DNA of 64,000 nt from Ephydatia muelleri (taxonomy: Eukaryota > Porifera > Demospongiae > Spongillida > Spongillidae): contig JABACO010000002.1 in assembly GCA_013339895.1 (NCBI GenBank), positions 8,464,924-8,528,923 of the forward strand, read 5' to 3'. A program made the translations under genes and the position numbers. This document shows, in pieces, positions 1 through 12,265 of the stretch; positions within the stretch are counted from its first letter, which is position 1; every line of letters starts with the position of its first letter. The notes beneath the pieces were generated by a model. The model had not been told where the DNA came from, made no database searches, and saw only the letters and a list, made by a program, of their open reading frames with translations.

Positions 1-340
1 AGCAGTTGTCATCACTTGCCACAATCATCTGTGTAACGAGTTTGCTGAGTTCTGCCATCATGCCCATCTTGGAGTGAGGGTAGAGTCGGGCAGCGGTCTT
101 ACACCTGACCTAACCCATACCTGGCCAGTGGATGTACTTGTCCTCAATTGGGAGAGAGGGAACATGCTGCCTTTGATATCACGGTGACCTCTCCCTTTAT
201 TCCTTCAATCCTAACTACAGCAAGCCTTCACAAGGGGCTGCAGCAGAGGAGGCTGAGACCAGAGAGCATAAAATCAATGATCCAAAATGTTTGGAGCTTG
301 TCTGGGTGTATACAGCATACCCAAACAATCTTTATATGAT
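1..340 (+). pseudogene. 3' fragment of a retroelement polyprotein
   Basis: Joined across frames, the conceptual translation reads as the C-terminal region of reverse-transcriptase proteins that are abundant in sponge and cnidarian genomes. Recognisable pieces are an AEFCHHAHLGVRVE-like stretch near 40-85, DVLVLNWERG near 130-160, then AFDITVTSPFIPSIL in frame from about 172, and a degraded NDPKCLELVWV near 275-310. In the family these segments follow a zinc-ligand region resembling the one at 49.7 kb. At least two frame changes are needed, so the copy is dead. It enters from beyond the left edge and stops before the (AC)n tract. The family match is from memory of the conserved wording, so the exact clade (non-LTR or other) is uncertain. 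Confidence 0.6.
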
Positions 341-415
341 TGTACATTAATTTGTACATTTGCAAATGTATATGCACCGATTAGCCAAGCTTGAAATTGA
401 GGCAGCAACCTCTCC

Positions 416-584
<169 letters not shown>

Positions 585-599
585 CACATATACATGTGT

Positions 600-1630
600 G
601 TAACCTTGGGTATGTTTTGTGCTGGTCATGTCTTAAAAGTGTGTAAACATGTAGTGTTGTGTGTGAGATATGGGGGTGTTGTGGTGTAAGAGAGGAGAGG
701 TTGTTGTGAAAAGAAGGTGAGGGGTGGGTGCTTGTGAGTAGACCACAGTGGAAAATTGGAGGAGTGTTCAGCATCCAGGTACATGTAGATCTACAGATTA
801 CATCAAGGGTCAGATTCAATTTGGTGATTTGAACTACATTAACTTTACCACGGGTGCAGACCTTACGATTTCTGTTAGATAAGGATATAGTCTGGCAGAT
901 CTCTCATAAATGTATTCCAAAGGCAAAGAAAGCTCATAATTATAAACAAAAGAAAATCGCTTGAAGGCTGAAAAAATGCGTTGAATCGCTTCTTGTCATT
1001 AATTTGCGTGTCGAGACGCTTATCCAGCCGGGTCGCTGTCTCAATCTAGCAAATAGTCAGAACTGGTGTTCAAAACATGTATATGAAGTGTACATGCACA
1101 TCGCCAAGAATTTCTGTCGTGAAGGAGCGACTGTCTCACCTTTTTATTGCTGTTGTGTTCAGGTGGAGAGTTCTTATCTAGCCACAACTGTAAGGTCTGC
1201 GACCCGTTGTATAAGTTTACATAATGGGTTCAGGGGAACATTGCCTCAGAAAACGATTAAAAAACCATCGAACTCACGAGACTGGACCCGGGTAGCGCAC
1301 GAGGGAAGGGGATAATCGTTTGAAGGTCTGACGGAGAGTACTGTCTGAGCTAGTTTTAAGAGTGGATATGCATGGTGTGTTCACAAGTGATGTGCATTTG
1401 TGTTTGACTGTTGGAGGTACAGTGGTTAGGAGAGGAGAGAGGCCATTGAGAAGACACCTTGGAGAAGAGACTAAGCCTCGTAGGGGGAGAGGCTGTTTGA
1501 GAACCTACCTTGAGGCTGTTGGTAGAACTCCAGATTACATCAGCAGTGGTCATAGTGGTTTTAGTATTACGTAACTTTGCACGGGTGTAGACATTACAAT
1601 TTCTGTTAGATAATGATGCTAAACTTTTCG
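600..1630. repeat. Two diverged direct repeat copies, otherwise no gene seen
   Basis: The segment at about 600-890 and the one at about 1340-1620 look like diverged direct copies. The clearest block is a cACGGGTG.AGAC.TTAC.ATTTCTGTTAGATAA match at about 849-885 and 1578-1612. Further matches lie just upstream (AGATTACATCA at 793 and 1532) and in GA-rich tracts before that. Nothing between or around them is recognisable as a gene; short open frames there have no family resemblance that I can see. Confidence 0.5.
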
Positions 1631-1946
1631 CTTGCATGAGAGCCTGAAAACTGTAAAACGGTTGGTTGTGGATTATTTGTGCAAATCTAGCCAGGTTCGC
1701 TGTGCTGTTAATCTGCCCGCCCATACATAGGCAGTCATCTTGCTTACTAAAAATTTAATTTCTACCGCGCATAATGATCGAATTCATAAACGAAGTAGTC
1801 ATTACATAATACCTTGCATAAAGTTATAATGGCGGCTAGCTAGCGGTTATAAACTTTAATGGCTGTAACGTAGCACAATTTGAATTACAATCTGAACCTG
1901 CGGCAGCAGGTTCAATATAGGATTGATTGAGGATTGATGAATATCA

Positions 1947-3027
1947 TTAAATTGCATAATTCTTGATAAACCTGACCACTGTCAGCTTATCCAATGGAGA
2001 CAGTGCATTGTGGGGTGCCCTGCCACTGTTGCCGTAGGCATTTGGGACAATGTCTGAGCCAGAGCACACCTCCTGCTTCCAGCGCTGTAGTGTACGGTAA
2101 TTGATATCAGTGACAACACAGAAGGCCTTCCTGCATATGGGGGTAGACCAGTCAAGGCGATAATGGTATACATGACATGTTTTGAGAACCCAAGTTGTAT
2201 TGACTAGAGCCAGCATTCTAAGGACAACAGCTGTGGTGTGAGTACTGTATGAACATCCAGATTCAGGCCTCACGCAGCGACCTGCATGTCTGACAAGTGC
2301 ATGTGATGAGACTTTGGTCACCTTACGACATAGCCTGTCTGATGCACAGCGCAAGGCTATCAACGATAGCAACGCTGAACCATGCACCTCAGCAAGGCCA
2401 ACGACCAGATCCTGGGCCACTTGAAGTCCAGGGTCCAGCTGTCTCCCCTCACTTCCCATGCCTACCTGGACATTCCAAATGCAGTATTCCTTTTACTGCT
2501 GCCAGCATGCATGTGTCCCTCCCCTACAGCTACCAGCAGAGGGGAACCTTTTACTTTAGGACAGCTCGCCAGGTCCAGATTTTGGAGTGTGCTGTGAGCC
2601 ATTGTGTCGTCAGGTGTTCTTCCTGATAGACGAGGCAGAGCATGCAGGCAAGGGGGCCATGGTGGTGTGCAGCCTCGTGCATGCCTACTTCCACCTGTAT
2701 GGACTGGGAGAGAGGAGTGTAACCCTCCAGGCTGACAACTGTACAGGGCAGAACAAAACCACCACCCTGCTGTGGTACCTGGCCTGGAGGGTGATCACTG
2801 GTCTGCACGACAGGATTCAACTGAACCTTATGCTACCTGGGCGTACTACATTTCGGCCAGACTCCTATTTTGGCCTGTTCAAAACGACGACAGACCACAC
2901 AGATGACATGGCAGACCTTGTCAAGTGTGTACGCAAGAGTGGGCAGGATGTGGAATGCATGCATGCCACAGCTCTACCAGGAATGGGAGTACTAGAACTG
3001 GAACGCCTTCTTGGGCCAGTGGTTTGA
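1947..3027 (+). pseudogene. DUF7869-like transposase-related gene, internally inverted and frameshifted
   Basis: The + strand from about 2500 to 3027 encodes the C-terminal RNase-H-like half of a repetitive protein family common in sponges and cnidarians. Markers are SYQQRGTFYF, then FGVCCEPLCRQV, LIDEAEHAGKGA, the hallmark DNCTGQNK, YLAWRVITGLHDRI and PDSYFGLFK. One missing base at about 2580 breaks the frame between TARQVQI and FGVCCE. The N-terminal part of the same protein type (ICRKAFCVV, QRWKQEV, GNSGRAPHNALSPLDK, FIKNYA) lies on the opposite strand, ending at 1947. The element has therefore suffered an internal inversion as well as a frameshift. The family label DUF7869-like is from memory. 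The gene is non-functional. Confidence 0.65.
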
Positions 3028-3785
3028 GCCACGATCATATGCTTAGAATAGTCATTGGAAGTCATTGCTATAAGATCTAAAGCACGTGTGGTCAGTCAAT
3101 ACCAGGAAAAGACTGATGGGCGACTGTTATTCACCTAGGATAAAGAGAAACGTACCCCACAATCAAGTAAAATTCCTTTAAAAATAAACTGATCCAGCTT
3201 GCTGAACTATTATATATTATGTCACTGTGTCTGTAGCGAGTTTGACCACAGGATCAGCAGAAGCGGGCTTTGGAGAGTTAAAAAAAAAAACACTTAAATA
3301 TTCTAGTAGGGTCCAATCAAAATGTATTCTCGTACACACACGATGTCTCTAATTATAAAACGGTCAAGCGAGAAATGTTGAAATTCGTTAGCAGACAGAA
3401 TAATGCAAGTACATGTATGATTATTTTGAAAGGGTACCCAGACCCTACAAGCGTCATTATCGCATAATTATAACATACGAAAGGTGGTCTACAAGCTGAG
3501 CACCCCTCGTTCACCTCATTCCCTATCCCTCAAAAATTCATAACCCGTCTTTGTTGAGTTATTATCGATATCCCAGTCACCCCCCCCCCCCCCCCACCCC
3601 GCCGGGCCCCCACCCCGCCCCCCTCACCCTGTTACTGCTGGGATCCAGCGATAATATTAGATCTTAAGTCCATTTACGTCATCTCGCAAATCAAGTGCAA
3701 ATAGGAAGGTACGTACCGTCGCGGTGTCATCATGTCCAGTCGTTACAGCGTAATCGCAATGCGCGTCGCTATAAGTCAATCAAAC

Positions 3786-3842
3786 TTGTGTGTGTGCGCG
3801 TGTGTGTGTGTGTGTGTGTGTATGTGTGCGTGTGTGTGTGTG

Positions 3843-3874
<32 letters not shown>

Positions 3875-4015
3875 CAGACACGCCCCAGATGTGACTTGAA
3901 CGTTTCTGTGTGTGTTACGTCCCCACTAATATACGTATGAGGTCACGATATCAGTGTGTTGTGTGTGTGTTTGTGCGTGTGCGCGTGCGTGCGTGCGTGC
4001 GTGCGTGCGTGTGTG
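3786..4015. repeat. (TG)n and (TGCG)n low-complexity tract
   Basis: Interrupted TG repeats at 3786-3875 and 3955-4015, the latter grading into GTGC tetranucleotides. The tract matches the interrupted (AC)n tract at 42743-42930 in the right arm. It is the target into which the hAT element inserted. A C-rich stretch at about 3581-3625 precedes it. Confidence 0.9.
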
Positions 4016-4429
4016 CAGGGGCTGATCCAGAGAGGGTGGATAGGGTGGCTAGCCAACCCCCCCCCCCCCCCCCCCCCCCCCTTCCTCAAATAATTATTTA
4101 CGAATACTAAAATAATGATTGAGAACTATCAGCAATTTCTGTTTGAGGGCTAATAGCATTTCTGTTCAACAGCTTCCATTTAGGGGTGAAAAAAAGATGA
4201 TGACGCTTTGTTTGTTTTTTTGTGTGATCAGATGTTTATTTTGATACATGCATAATAATTGTGACTAGTACATAGCACAAAACAATGTAAGCATATAGTT
4301 GCAGTGCACATCTTTAAACTGCATGATAATACTAAGTTACCAAATATGTCAATCATTTACACAAAAACATCATATGAAAGTTGTGATTTATTCATACAAC
4401 ACTGATTCACTACACAACTTTCTATATGG

Positions 4430-5313
4430 TGCATTTGTGTAAATGATTGGCATATTTGGTCAACAGATAGTGGAAAATCAAATCCATGAATACCTAACAC
4501 TCCTAAATTTCCTAGCCTTTCAATAGTCATGGTGGAACGAAGCCATGAATGTATCAGTCGTAATTGTAGCATATAGCTATGAAATTCCCTTCATTTCTCA
4601 TTTGCAGGAAATGCAAATCTATTTTGTCCTGTTGGCAATGCTATTTTTTGCCTTGCACACGAAAGAACGGCTTCAACAATTAAAGGCAGTATTTTGGAAT
4701 TTAACGTAAAGTTATTTGCACTGCAATCCATAATGTGCGTGTCAATTCTTCCAGCTGGATTTAACCATGTCTTCTTAAATTATATGCGCGATCAACTGCA
4801 CGTAAGTGAAAATCTTTTTTGGAATGTTTTTCAAGTAATTCTTTGGACTTTTTATAATTTGTAAATGGTGAACATACAAAAACACCCAAACTACTCATTT
4901 CACTTTCAGGTAGGAACAAAATGCATGGCAGGCACCAACCTCCCTGAAATTCTTGATATCGAAGCCATTTATAATCTTGCAGCCAACGTCTCTGAAATTG
5001 AATCCTTTTCCTTTTCCTTCCTCCAACAACACTAAACCATATAGTGTTTAAGTCAGCATCTGCAAGTCCCTTTTGCTCAGATATCAGTAACTCATACTTC
5101 TCGTTGTCATTTAGTTTTCTTGACTGTCTGATAGCTTCTTGTAGAAGGAACTTGTAGAGCATCCTGAGAAGGACCTTGTAGAGCATCGTGAGAAGGGTCT
5201 TCTTCCATTGGCAAGCACTCCAGAGTTTTAGGAAGTTCAGAGGGGGTTGTACACTCGTCACTTGCATGCTGATTTATATCTAGACCTTCGTGTAATAAAT
5301 CTGTATCATCCAC
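4430..5313 (-). pseudogene. hAT transposase remnant (N- and C-terminal parts only)
   Basis: The N-terminal part (5313 down to 4761, in two frames) contains RRWLQDYKWLRY, WCLPCILF, PFTNYKKSKELLEKHSK and FHLRAVDRA. That is the TTF-type zinc-finger region seen in zinc-finger MYM/DUF4371-type hAT transposases. The C-terminal part (about 4570-4430) contains SWLRSTMTIERL and LGVLGIHG, the hAT C-terminal dimerisation signature. The catalytic core expected between them is absent; roughly 200 bp of unrelated sequence joins the ends. The reading frame also changes near 5110-5260, where two frames overlap. No activity is expected. Confidence 0.8.
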
Positions 5314-5346
5314 TACCAGGGACTCCGAAGCAACGCCGCCAGTTAC

Positions 5347-5800
5347 CAGCAGGCCAAATCAACTCCAAAAAACGCTGATACGATGAGAAACAGCAGGCCA
5401 AATCAACTCCAAAAAACGCTGATACGATGAGAAACAGCAGGCCAAATCAACTCCAAAAAACGCTGATACGATGAGAGACAGCAGGCCAAATCAACTCCAA
5501 AAAACGCTGATACGATGAGAGACAGCAGGCCAAATCAACTCCAAAAAACGCTGATACGATGAGAAACTGCTGGCCAAATCAACTCCAAAAAACGCTGATA
5601 CGATGAGAAACAGCAGGCCAAATCAACTCCAAAAAACGCTGATACGATGAGAGACAGCAGGCCAAATCAACTCCAAAAAACGCTGATACGATGAGAAACT
5701 GCTGGCCAAATCAACTCCAAAAAACGCTGATACGATGAGAAACAGCAGGCCAAATCAACTCCAAAAAACGCTGATACGACGAGAAACAGCAGGCCAAATC
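5347..5800. repeat. 44-bp minisatellite inside the hAT element
   Basis: About ten tandem copies of a 44-bp unit containing CAGCAGGCCAAATCAACTCC and AAAAAACGCTGATACGATGA. Units differ mainly at GAAA versus GAGA and CAGCAGG versus CTGCTGG, and the variant types alternate in blocks. The array ends at a near-palindrome at about 5799-5825 (AGAGATCATAT, AAT, ATATGATCTCT), after which one more degenerate unit appears. Confidence 0.95.
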
Positions 5801-6364
5801 AGAGATCATATAATATATGATCTCTGGCCAAATCAACTCCAAAAACGCACACGAATCAGTTTTATTTGATACGATAAGGCTTAGGGCGTCGCCGTGGATA
5901 TTGATCCGCATCATTGGAGGTACTCTCAAAGTATCTATGATGCGCATCGACGTCCATGCAGGGATCATGGATGTGCAATTTACAAATGTATCAATTAATT
6001 TACATGCATAGATGATGGTCATATAAGACTCATATTCATTCATCACCACCGTTCATTCATATATGGTCTTATTCATAGATGGTCATAGCGTTTTGGGCGA
6101 GATAATGATTCACAGGGTTTTCGACGATAAATCCCCCGTAGTACATGCAAGTTATAAGGTTTAGTTTGTGATAAAATTTTTTGACAGTAGCTTTGTGTAG
6201 CGTTTTGAGCGTGATGAAATAAAAAAGCGTTGGCGTCTGGGGCGGAGCCCCAGACCCCGCTGGGGCCTGGGGAGCTTACAGCGCTCCCCCAGACCCCCTT
6301 GCTGAGGATTGCTGGGCCCCTACCCTCTAGCCACCCCCCCTCCTATAATCCTGGATCAGCGCCT

Positions 6365-6496
<132 letters not shown>

Positions 6497-7361
6497 GTAG
6501 CGTTGTCCGAACTGATGTTGATCGCTAACCCGCCCCAGACAACGTCAAACCAAATTGCTGATGGGCTAACACGCACGTACCTAAGTCACGTGTCTCCCCC
6601 TTCCAACGTCAACTTGACGTTAGCTTTTCCAAAAATACCCTTTAAGTATGAATGTGTGGGCGCTGTGTGTTGAAGGAGTGCTGACTGTTGTGGTTATTAA
6701 TGCTTAGTGTAAGGGTATTTTTATAGATGTTGCAGTGTACATTCACGTGTGTATTTTGCCAACAGAGCACTGAAGCTAATGGGGAATAGTTCCACAAAGG
6801 TATACACATATATCTTGAATGTGCATGTGTGTGCACGTGTGTGTGGCCGTGTTGACACAATTGTGCAATATGGAAGTGCACGGTTTGTTATGTGTCTTAT
6901 GAGTGCATGTGTATGTGCAGTGATGTATGTTAATGCATGTATGTGTACCAATTTACGTGCATGCATTTATGTTATGTATGCTGATGAACAGTGCATGTAT
7001 GTGTACCGATGTACCCTGTACCGATGTATAGTGCATGTATGTGTGCACGATACAGTACCGTTGGTTGCGTGCTCAATTTTACGGTGGTGCTCTCTTCTGC
7101 AGGACAGTTCAGAAGAACTGCTTCGGGCTATACAAAAAGATGATGTGCCATCAGTTAGGAAGCTGTTGCAGAGAGCTAGAAGTGAAAATGAGAATGCGTT
7201 AAACATTGATCAGGTGAGCTTTCACTTTTGATTTAATTTGTATGCTGTAACGGTTTAGTCATAAATTGTAATGTAATATCATATCTACATGTACACATGT
7301 GACATGTGCATGCCGTATGCACACTGTAATTTTAATATGCTTTACATCAGCTATTTCCATC

Positions 7362-7466
7362 ATTGCATATTTCCCGGGCGTTACGCGCCATTAACGTATT
7401 ACGAACTGGCTTCGAGGACGTCCTCGTAATACGTTAATGGCGCGTAACGCACGGGAAATATGCAAT
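7362..7466. repeat. 43-bp-arm perfect-type hairpin (foldback)
   Basis: The arms 7362-7404 and 7424-7466 are reverse complements with one mismatch. They are separated by 19 bp that itself contains the palindrome GAGGACGTCCTC. The hairpin is absent from the equivalent intron of the right copy and sits exactly where the two copies diverge. It is probably a small foldback transposon or the scar of the deletion that removed three ankyrin exons. Confidence 0.95.
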
Positions 7467-9845
7467 TTCTTTGCACACTTGTATCTCCATAACGGATAAA
7501 GCAAAAATTAACGAACAGAACAAATCAATAGCGGTAGGACCCTTCTACATAGGTACTTACTTTGAACCGATTTGGACACTCCTACCTGAAGATGTGGTCG
7601 TTTTGAACCCTACGGGGTATCGGACCTTGTAACGTCGGTACCCCGCATGTGTAAGACACCAAAATGGATTTTCACATATAGTAATGGTGTGGTATGTTGT
7701 GTTAAAAATAGGAACCCGATAGCGTTAATATGACGGAAGATATATCGATTTAAATTTTATGTTATAAAATGAAATCCACAAGACCCATTTTCGTATAGAA
7801 CGTTCCATATGTATTTTAATTTCACGTCATTCACATGAACATGTCTGTATATGAATGCAGGCATCAATTATTGTGCCCCTTCATTTATTTACTTTATTGT
7901 GCCTCCAAAATGTATTCAGCGTGGACAGACTGCACTCCAGCTGGCTGCTACAAGGAACTACGCAGAGGTCGCATGTGTGCTACTCGATGCAAAAGCAGAT
8001 GTGAACCTTCAGGAAAAGGTACCCTGCGATTTGTGCATGCATATACTCAAACTAATGTGCCGCTCAGTTTTAAAGAACTGTTGTGATGTATTTCACTTTG
8101 AAATGTACGCTCTGCGTGTGGAACAGCATTTGGTGCACCATGAATACAATATGTAGTATTATTGCTAACATGAGCCACTATGGCGTGTTGTTTTAATTAT
8201 AATTCTTATCATGTCATCACAATTTGCCATCTATACATATGCAGTGTCTTGCAATAAAGAGTAAGTGTAAAACTGACTACAAATATATGTGCTTAGGTAT
8301 TCTATTGGTATACACATGTCAAAAAGAAATTTTCAGATCCTTCAAAAAAAATTATCCATTTAAAACCTCTTAATGCTGCCCAGAGAGTTGAAATTTAACA
8401 ACTAACATGAAATGACTTAGTGTCCATTTCCTGGCTGATCTACATGTATTATTAACACATTCTATGACAGTAAATGGTGCGTTCCATTTATACTGCATAT
8501 GAAATCTCACAATGAACTAGTTGAATACATTGTAAAAGTTACGGTAATGTGTGACGTAATAATGATGCCAGAATGACACTAAACATAAGTATGGTATGTT
8601 AACACCTTTTGTCACTACATCACAATATTTATTTTGTTCACAGTCGACTGTATGAAGACTCAATGAATACATACATGTGTTCTTACTGTACGTTAAATAC
8701 TTAAATACTAAATTACTGCAGGCCTCACATACATGTAACTTATGTGCACATATAGAGTACATGTGCACGAGCTCCTGCCTACAGTGTCATATAAGTGTTT
8801 TATTGGCTTAAATACTAATGAAAATTTTGATGATTATACAATAGTACAATTTCACCATGTAGCTTTAGTGCATGGGTAATGTATTTTACTTCTTAAGTCC
8901 TGATCAACTACATGCATATTAATATTTTCTTTTAGAATGGGTTAACTGCTCTTCATGCAGCATGTGACGGTGGCTTTATTGGTGTCGTTTATGATTTATT
9001 GGAACACGAAGCTGATGTGAACATACAAGATAAGGTTGGCACTCATGTAACACTCATAAAACCTTTTTGCACCATTTATATAACATTTGCTCATGTTACA
9101 ATGAACAAATTTTCTTTAGCACCTACACTGTATTCATTGGTGGCATATATAATTGCAATTAGCATAATGGTAAAATTAGAAGATTGTAATTACTTGATTA
9201 GAAACAGTCATCTATCAAATTATTCAAGCATTTTTGTGTAACAAGGCTACAGATTTAATGTTCGATCTTTTGTTTGCTGTCCGATGCACCTGAGCAAGTT
9301 ACTGTTGTGTAACCTCTCCTGCAGTAGCTGTTATTACAATTTCTTTGTAGGACGGATGTAGTCCCCTTCATCTAGCTGCTCAGAGTGGCCGGAAACCAAT
9401 TGTGGACCTTCTGTTGGATAAGTCACCACGTGTAAAAATGTGAGGATCTTTATCACACACTTTGGTACATGTATTTTGTATTCCAATCCATCATGGATCC
9501 AATAAACACCAAAGTGCATGAGCATGGTACATGCACTGTCATTAATAATGCTTGTTACAGAATGGATGGACAGCACTTCATATTGCAGCGCAAGAAGGGC
9601 ATAAGGAAATAGTTGAGGCACTTCTAGAAGCAGATGTTGATGTCAATTCTACAATCGAGGTGAAAAATAAAAGTGTATTGTATAACTTGAGCAATGTTGA
9701 TTTTGAGATGTACATGTAATGTAGATGTGCTGATTCAACATGTACGTGTACATGTATTAAAGTATAGAAGTTCATCTGATTTATTTCAAAAACAAAAAAA
9801 AAAACAATTATTCAGTTGCAAAATTCTTCCTGTGCTTTTTCCTTA

Positions 9846-9870
9846 ACCCCCCCCCCCCCCCCCCCCCCCT
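9846..9870. repeat. Poly-C run
   Basis: Homopolymer C run in an intron of the left ankyrin-kinase gene. The right copy has a shorter G/A-rich version near 35730-35750. Its length is unreliable in sequencing. Confidence 0.9.
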
Positions 9871-11464
9871 CACCCCCCTGTTGTTTTAGAATTTTGTTAA
9901 TTAAACTAAGATTACGATTAGTTGGTGCTGATCACTTATGTTTCAAAGTTCAGAAGTGCAGAGAGCTACAATAGATTTCCTGGAACTTAGTAACATGTAC
10001 AGTAACTATAACCAGAGTTGTGTGAACTACATGTACAAATACAGACAGAATAAATGCGGAAATTAATGGACTAAACCATCATTGCTTTTCACCGCAGGAT
10101 AATGTGACAGTGTGACCACCATCTTTGGATATCCTATTGTTTCATGCTCCTTAATTAATTAATTACTAAAAGGATGACAACAACTACCGTAGAACGTAAT
10201 GAATACTATGTCATATTCCATATGTGTACGTTAACATGAAACGCCAATAGTAGCTCTCAGTAGTCAAGTGACAACTGTAATAAAGCTATACTGCATGTTA
10301 TGTTGCAATGTGTTTACAAAGTACATGTACTTGGAATGACTGGAAAACGTAATCAATGATGGGTGATTCAATAGTGTATCCTTCTTAATTTAAAGCCATA
10401 TGACATGCCATAATTGGACTCCCCAACACCTGGACGACACTTTGACTACGCAAATTGCAATGATTAATGTGCAGTAGCTAATGTTCTCATTGCTGTGTGC
10501 CAAATACAGCCACTAACAACAGCATTATAGGAAAATCATACTGTATGTGATAGCTTGCCTTTCGTAACTCTTTATTTGTAATTTGGCAATACCAATTGGT
10601 TCATAATCCATTATGATGGCAGTGTATTATTTGCTTCATAGGGTGGCTGGACTGCTTTGCACATTGCTTCTCAGAATGGAAAGAAGGATGTTGTCCTAGT
10701 TCTTCTAATTAGAGGGGCAAAAATTGATTTTCAATCTTCGCTACCTGATTTGGTAAACTACTTACACACTTTGAGGTGCCAGTGTTTATGCACACATGTA
10801 TGCAACGTACATATGTATTCAAGACAATTTGATTACATTATAATGGCTCTATAAGTGAGAAACAAATACCCCAATGCAATTGTTTCTATTGAAATGATGT
10901 TGCCAATTACGTAATATGCAAGCTCAGACAATCTACACCCTGCATGCATGCATGTATGTATGAGCATTACACATTGTTATCACAATTATTTATTTTCTCA
11001 CAAACTACATAGGATGGATGCTCTACACATGGCCTCTTACAGTGGGCACAAAGAGGTTGTGGAAATACTATTGGTTGCACAAGCAAATATTGCTCTCAAG
11101 ACAAAGGTACAGTAGCAGTGTGTCGTGCTGTGGTTACATGCACATTACCGTTTATCAAATCCTTGACAGTGTAGAGCATGCACAGTGTATCCACTGAGCA
11201 ACCTGATTATATCAAAATTTGCTGTTGTAATGAACTGCTGTTATGTGATCACCATTAGAATGGGGAAACTGCGCTGAGCCTGGCAACTGTGCAAGCTACA
11301 AGTTCAGAAAAGAATACTGAAAAGGAAAATTATGAATTAATTGCTGATCTCTTACGTAAGGCAAAAACAACAAATAAGTTCAAAGCAGAGGTACAACAGT
11401 ATATGTTGTTCTATGTGTACATGTAAATTTTGTCTCAGAGATAATTATATATATATTTTATCAG

Positions 11465-12265
11465 CAGGAGAATCCCTCATCTATAAGTCAGCCATCTTGG
11501 GTTGTAGATAGAAGTGAAATAATGTTGACAGATAAAGTCCTTGGAATTGGTGGATGGGGTACTGTTCAAGTAGCTAAATTTCGAGGCCTCTCAGTGGCAG
11601 CAAAATGCATCCATCAGAGCATTTTGTCGAAGCATAATATTACACTCTTCAAAAGAGAAATCAATCTTGCTGCAATTACACACCATCCAAATTTGCTTCA
11701 GTTTATAGGAGCCACAATTGAAGGAAACCCCATCATTCTGATGGAATTGATGCAAACTTCTCTTCGAGCTGTGCTGGAGAACCTGAAAAACGGAGAATTA
11801 TTGTCTCGTCAACAAATTGTAGGGATTGCAAAGAATGTGGCTTTGAGTCTCAACTATTTGCACAACATGAAGCCTGATCCAATTATCCATAGGGACCTGA
11901 GCAGCGCCAATGTACTATTGGAACGTTCAGGCGCTGACATCTGGAAGGCCAAAATTTCAGACTTTGGAACTGCAATTTTCCTAGAGTGCATGAATACACC
12001 TACTCCAGGAAATGTGTCATATGCGGCGCCTGAAGCAGGGATTCCCTTGCAGCAAACTGTTAAGGTAGATGTCTACAGCTATGGTGTCATTCTGCTTGAG
12101 ATGTGCAGTGGGGAGTTTCCTGACCCCAAGACACGGGTTACAACTCTTCAGCAATTGCATGTCTTATGGCCTGAGATGGCCCAGATTGTGGAGGAGTGCA
12201 TCAAAGCAGATCCAACTCAACGTTCTAGTATGGCAAAGGTACTCCTGAAATTAGAGACACTTTAA
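11465..12265 (+). CDS. Intact TKL-type protein kinase exon (left copy)
   Basis: A single exon begins QENPSSISQPSW and carries a complete kinase domain. Numbered from the ATG at 11522, it shows the glycine loop GIGGWG (8-13), VAAK lysine at 28, the alpha-C glutamate at 46, HRD at 123-125 within HRDLSSANVL, DFG at 147-149 and APE at 169-171, then a DVYSYGVILLEM segment. All catalytic residues needed for phosphotransfer are present. The LSSANVL catalytic loop is tyrosine-kinase-like in style; TKL families such as those with ankyrin arrays (TNNI3K-like, ILK-like) are the natural comparison. The domain lies at the C-terminus, with TAA at 12263-12265. The substrate is unknown. Whether any transcript reaches it in frame is doubtful because of the upstream ankyrin exon deletions. 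Confidence 0.85.
   Translation, partial: QENPSSISQPSWVVDRSEIMLTDKVLGIGGWGTVQVAKFRGLSVAAKCIHQSILSKHNITLFKREINLAAITHHPNLLQFIGATIEGNPIILMELMQTSLRAVLENLKNGELLSRQQIVGIAKNVALSLNYLHNMKPDPIIHRDLSSANVLLERSGADIWKAKISDFGTAIFLECMNTPTPGNVSYAAPEAGIPLQQTVKVDVYSYGVILLEMCSGEFPDPKTRVTTLQQLHVLWPEMAQIVEECIKADPTQRSSMAKVLLKLETL

Larger units (their letters stand above)
6779..12265 (+). pseudogene. Ankyrin-repeat TKL kinase gene, left copy, broken ankyrin region
   Basis: Exons read as 6779-6799 (MGNSSTK), 7103-7213, 7920-8018, 8936-9034, 9351-9439, 9561-9659, 10642-10752, 11013-11106, 11259-11390 and 11465-12265. Ankyrin exons are phase 0 and about 99 bp, one 33-residue repeat each. Against the right copy it lacks three ankyrin exons between 7213 and 7920; this loss keeps frame. 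It also has a 10-bp deletion in exon 9351-9439 (a stop follows at 9440) and a 5-bp deletion in exon 11013-11106. The two small deletions sum to 15 bp, so the frame would be regained only after passing stops in between. The kinase exon itself is open. The start fits an N-myristoylation signal (Gly2, Ser5). A full-length product cannot be made from the sequence as given. A shorter kinase transcript is conceivable but unproven. Confidence 0.8.

Noticed and set aside
5347..5800. CRISPR-like array of 44-bp units
   Set aside because: Units are tandem without unique spacers, in a eukaryotic hAT element.
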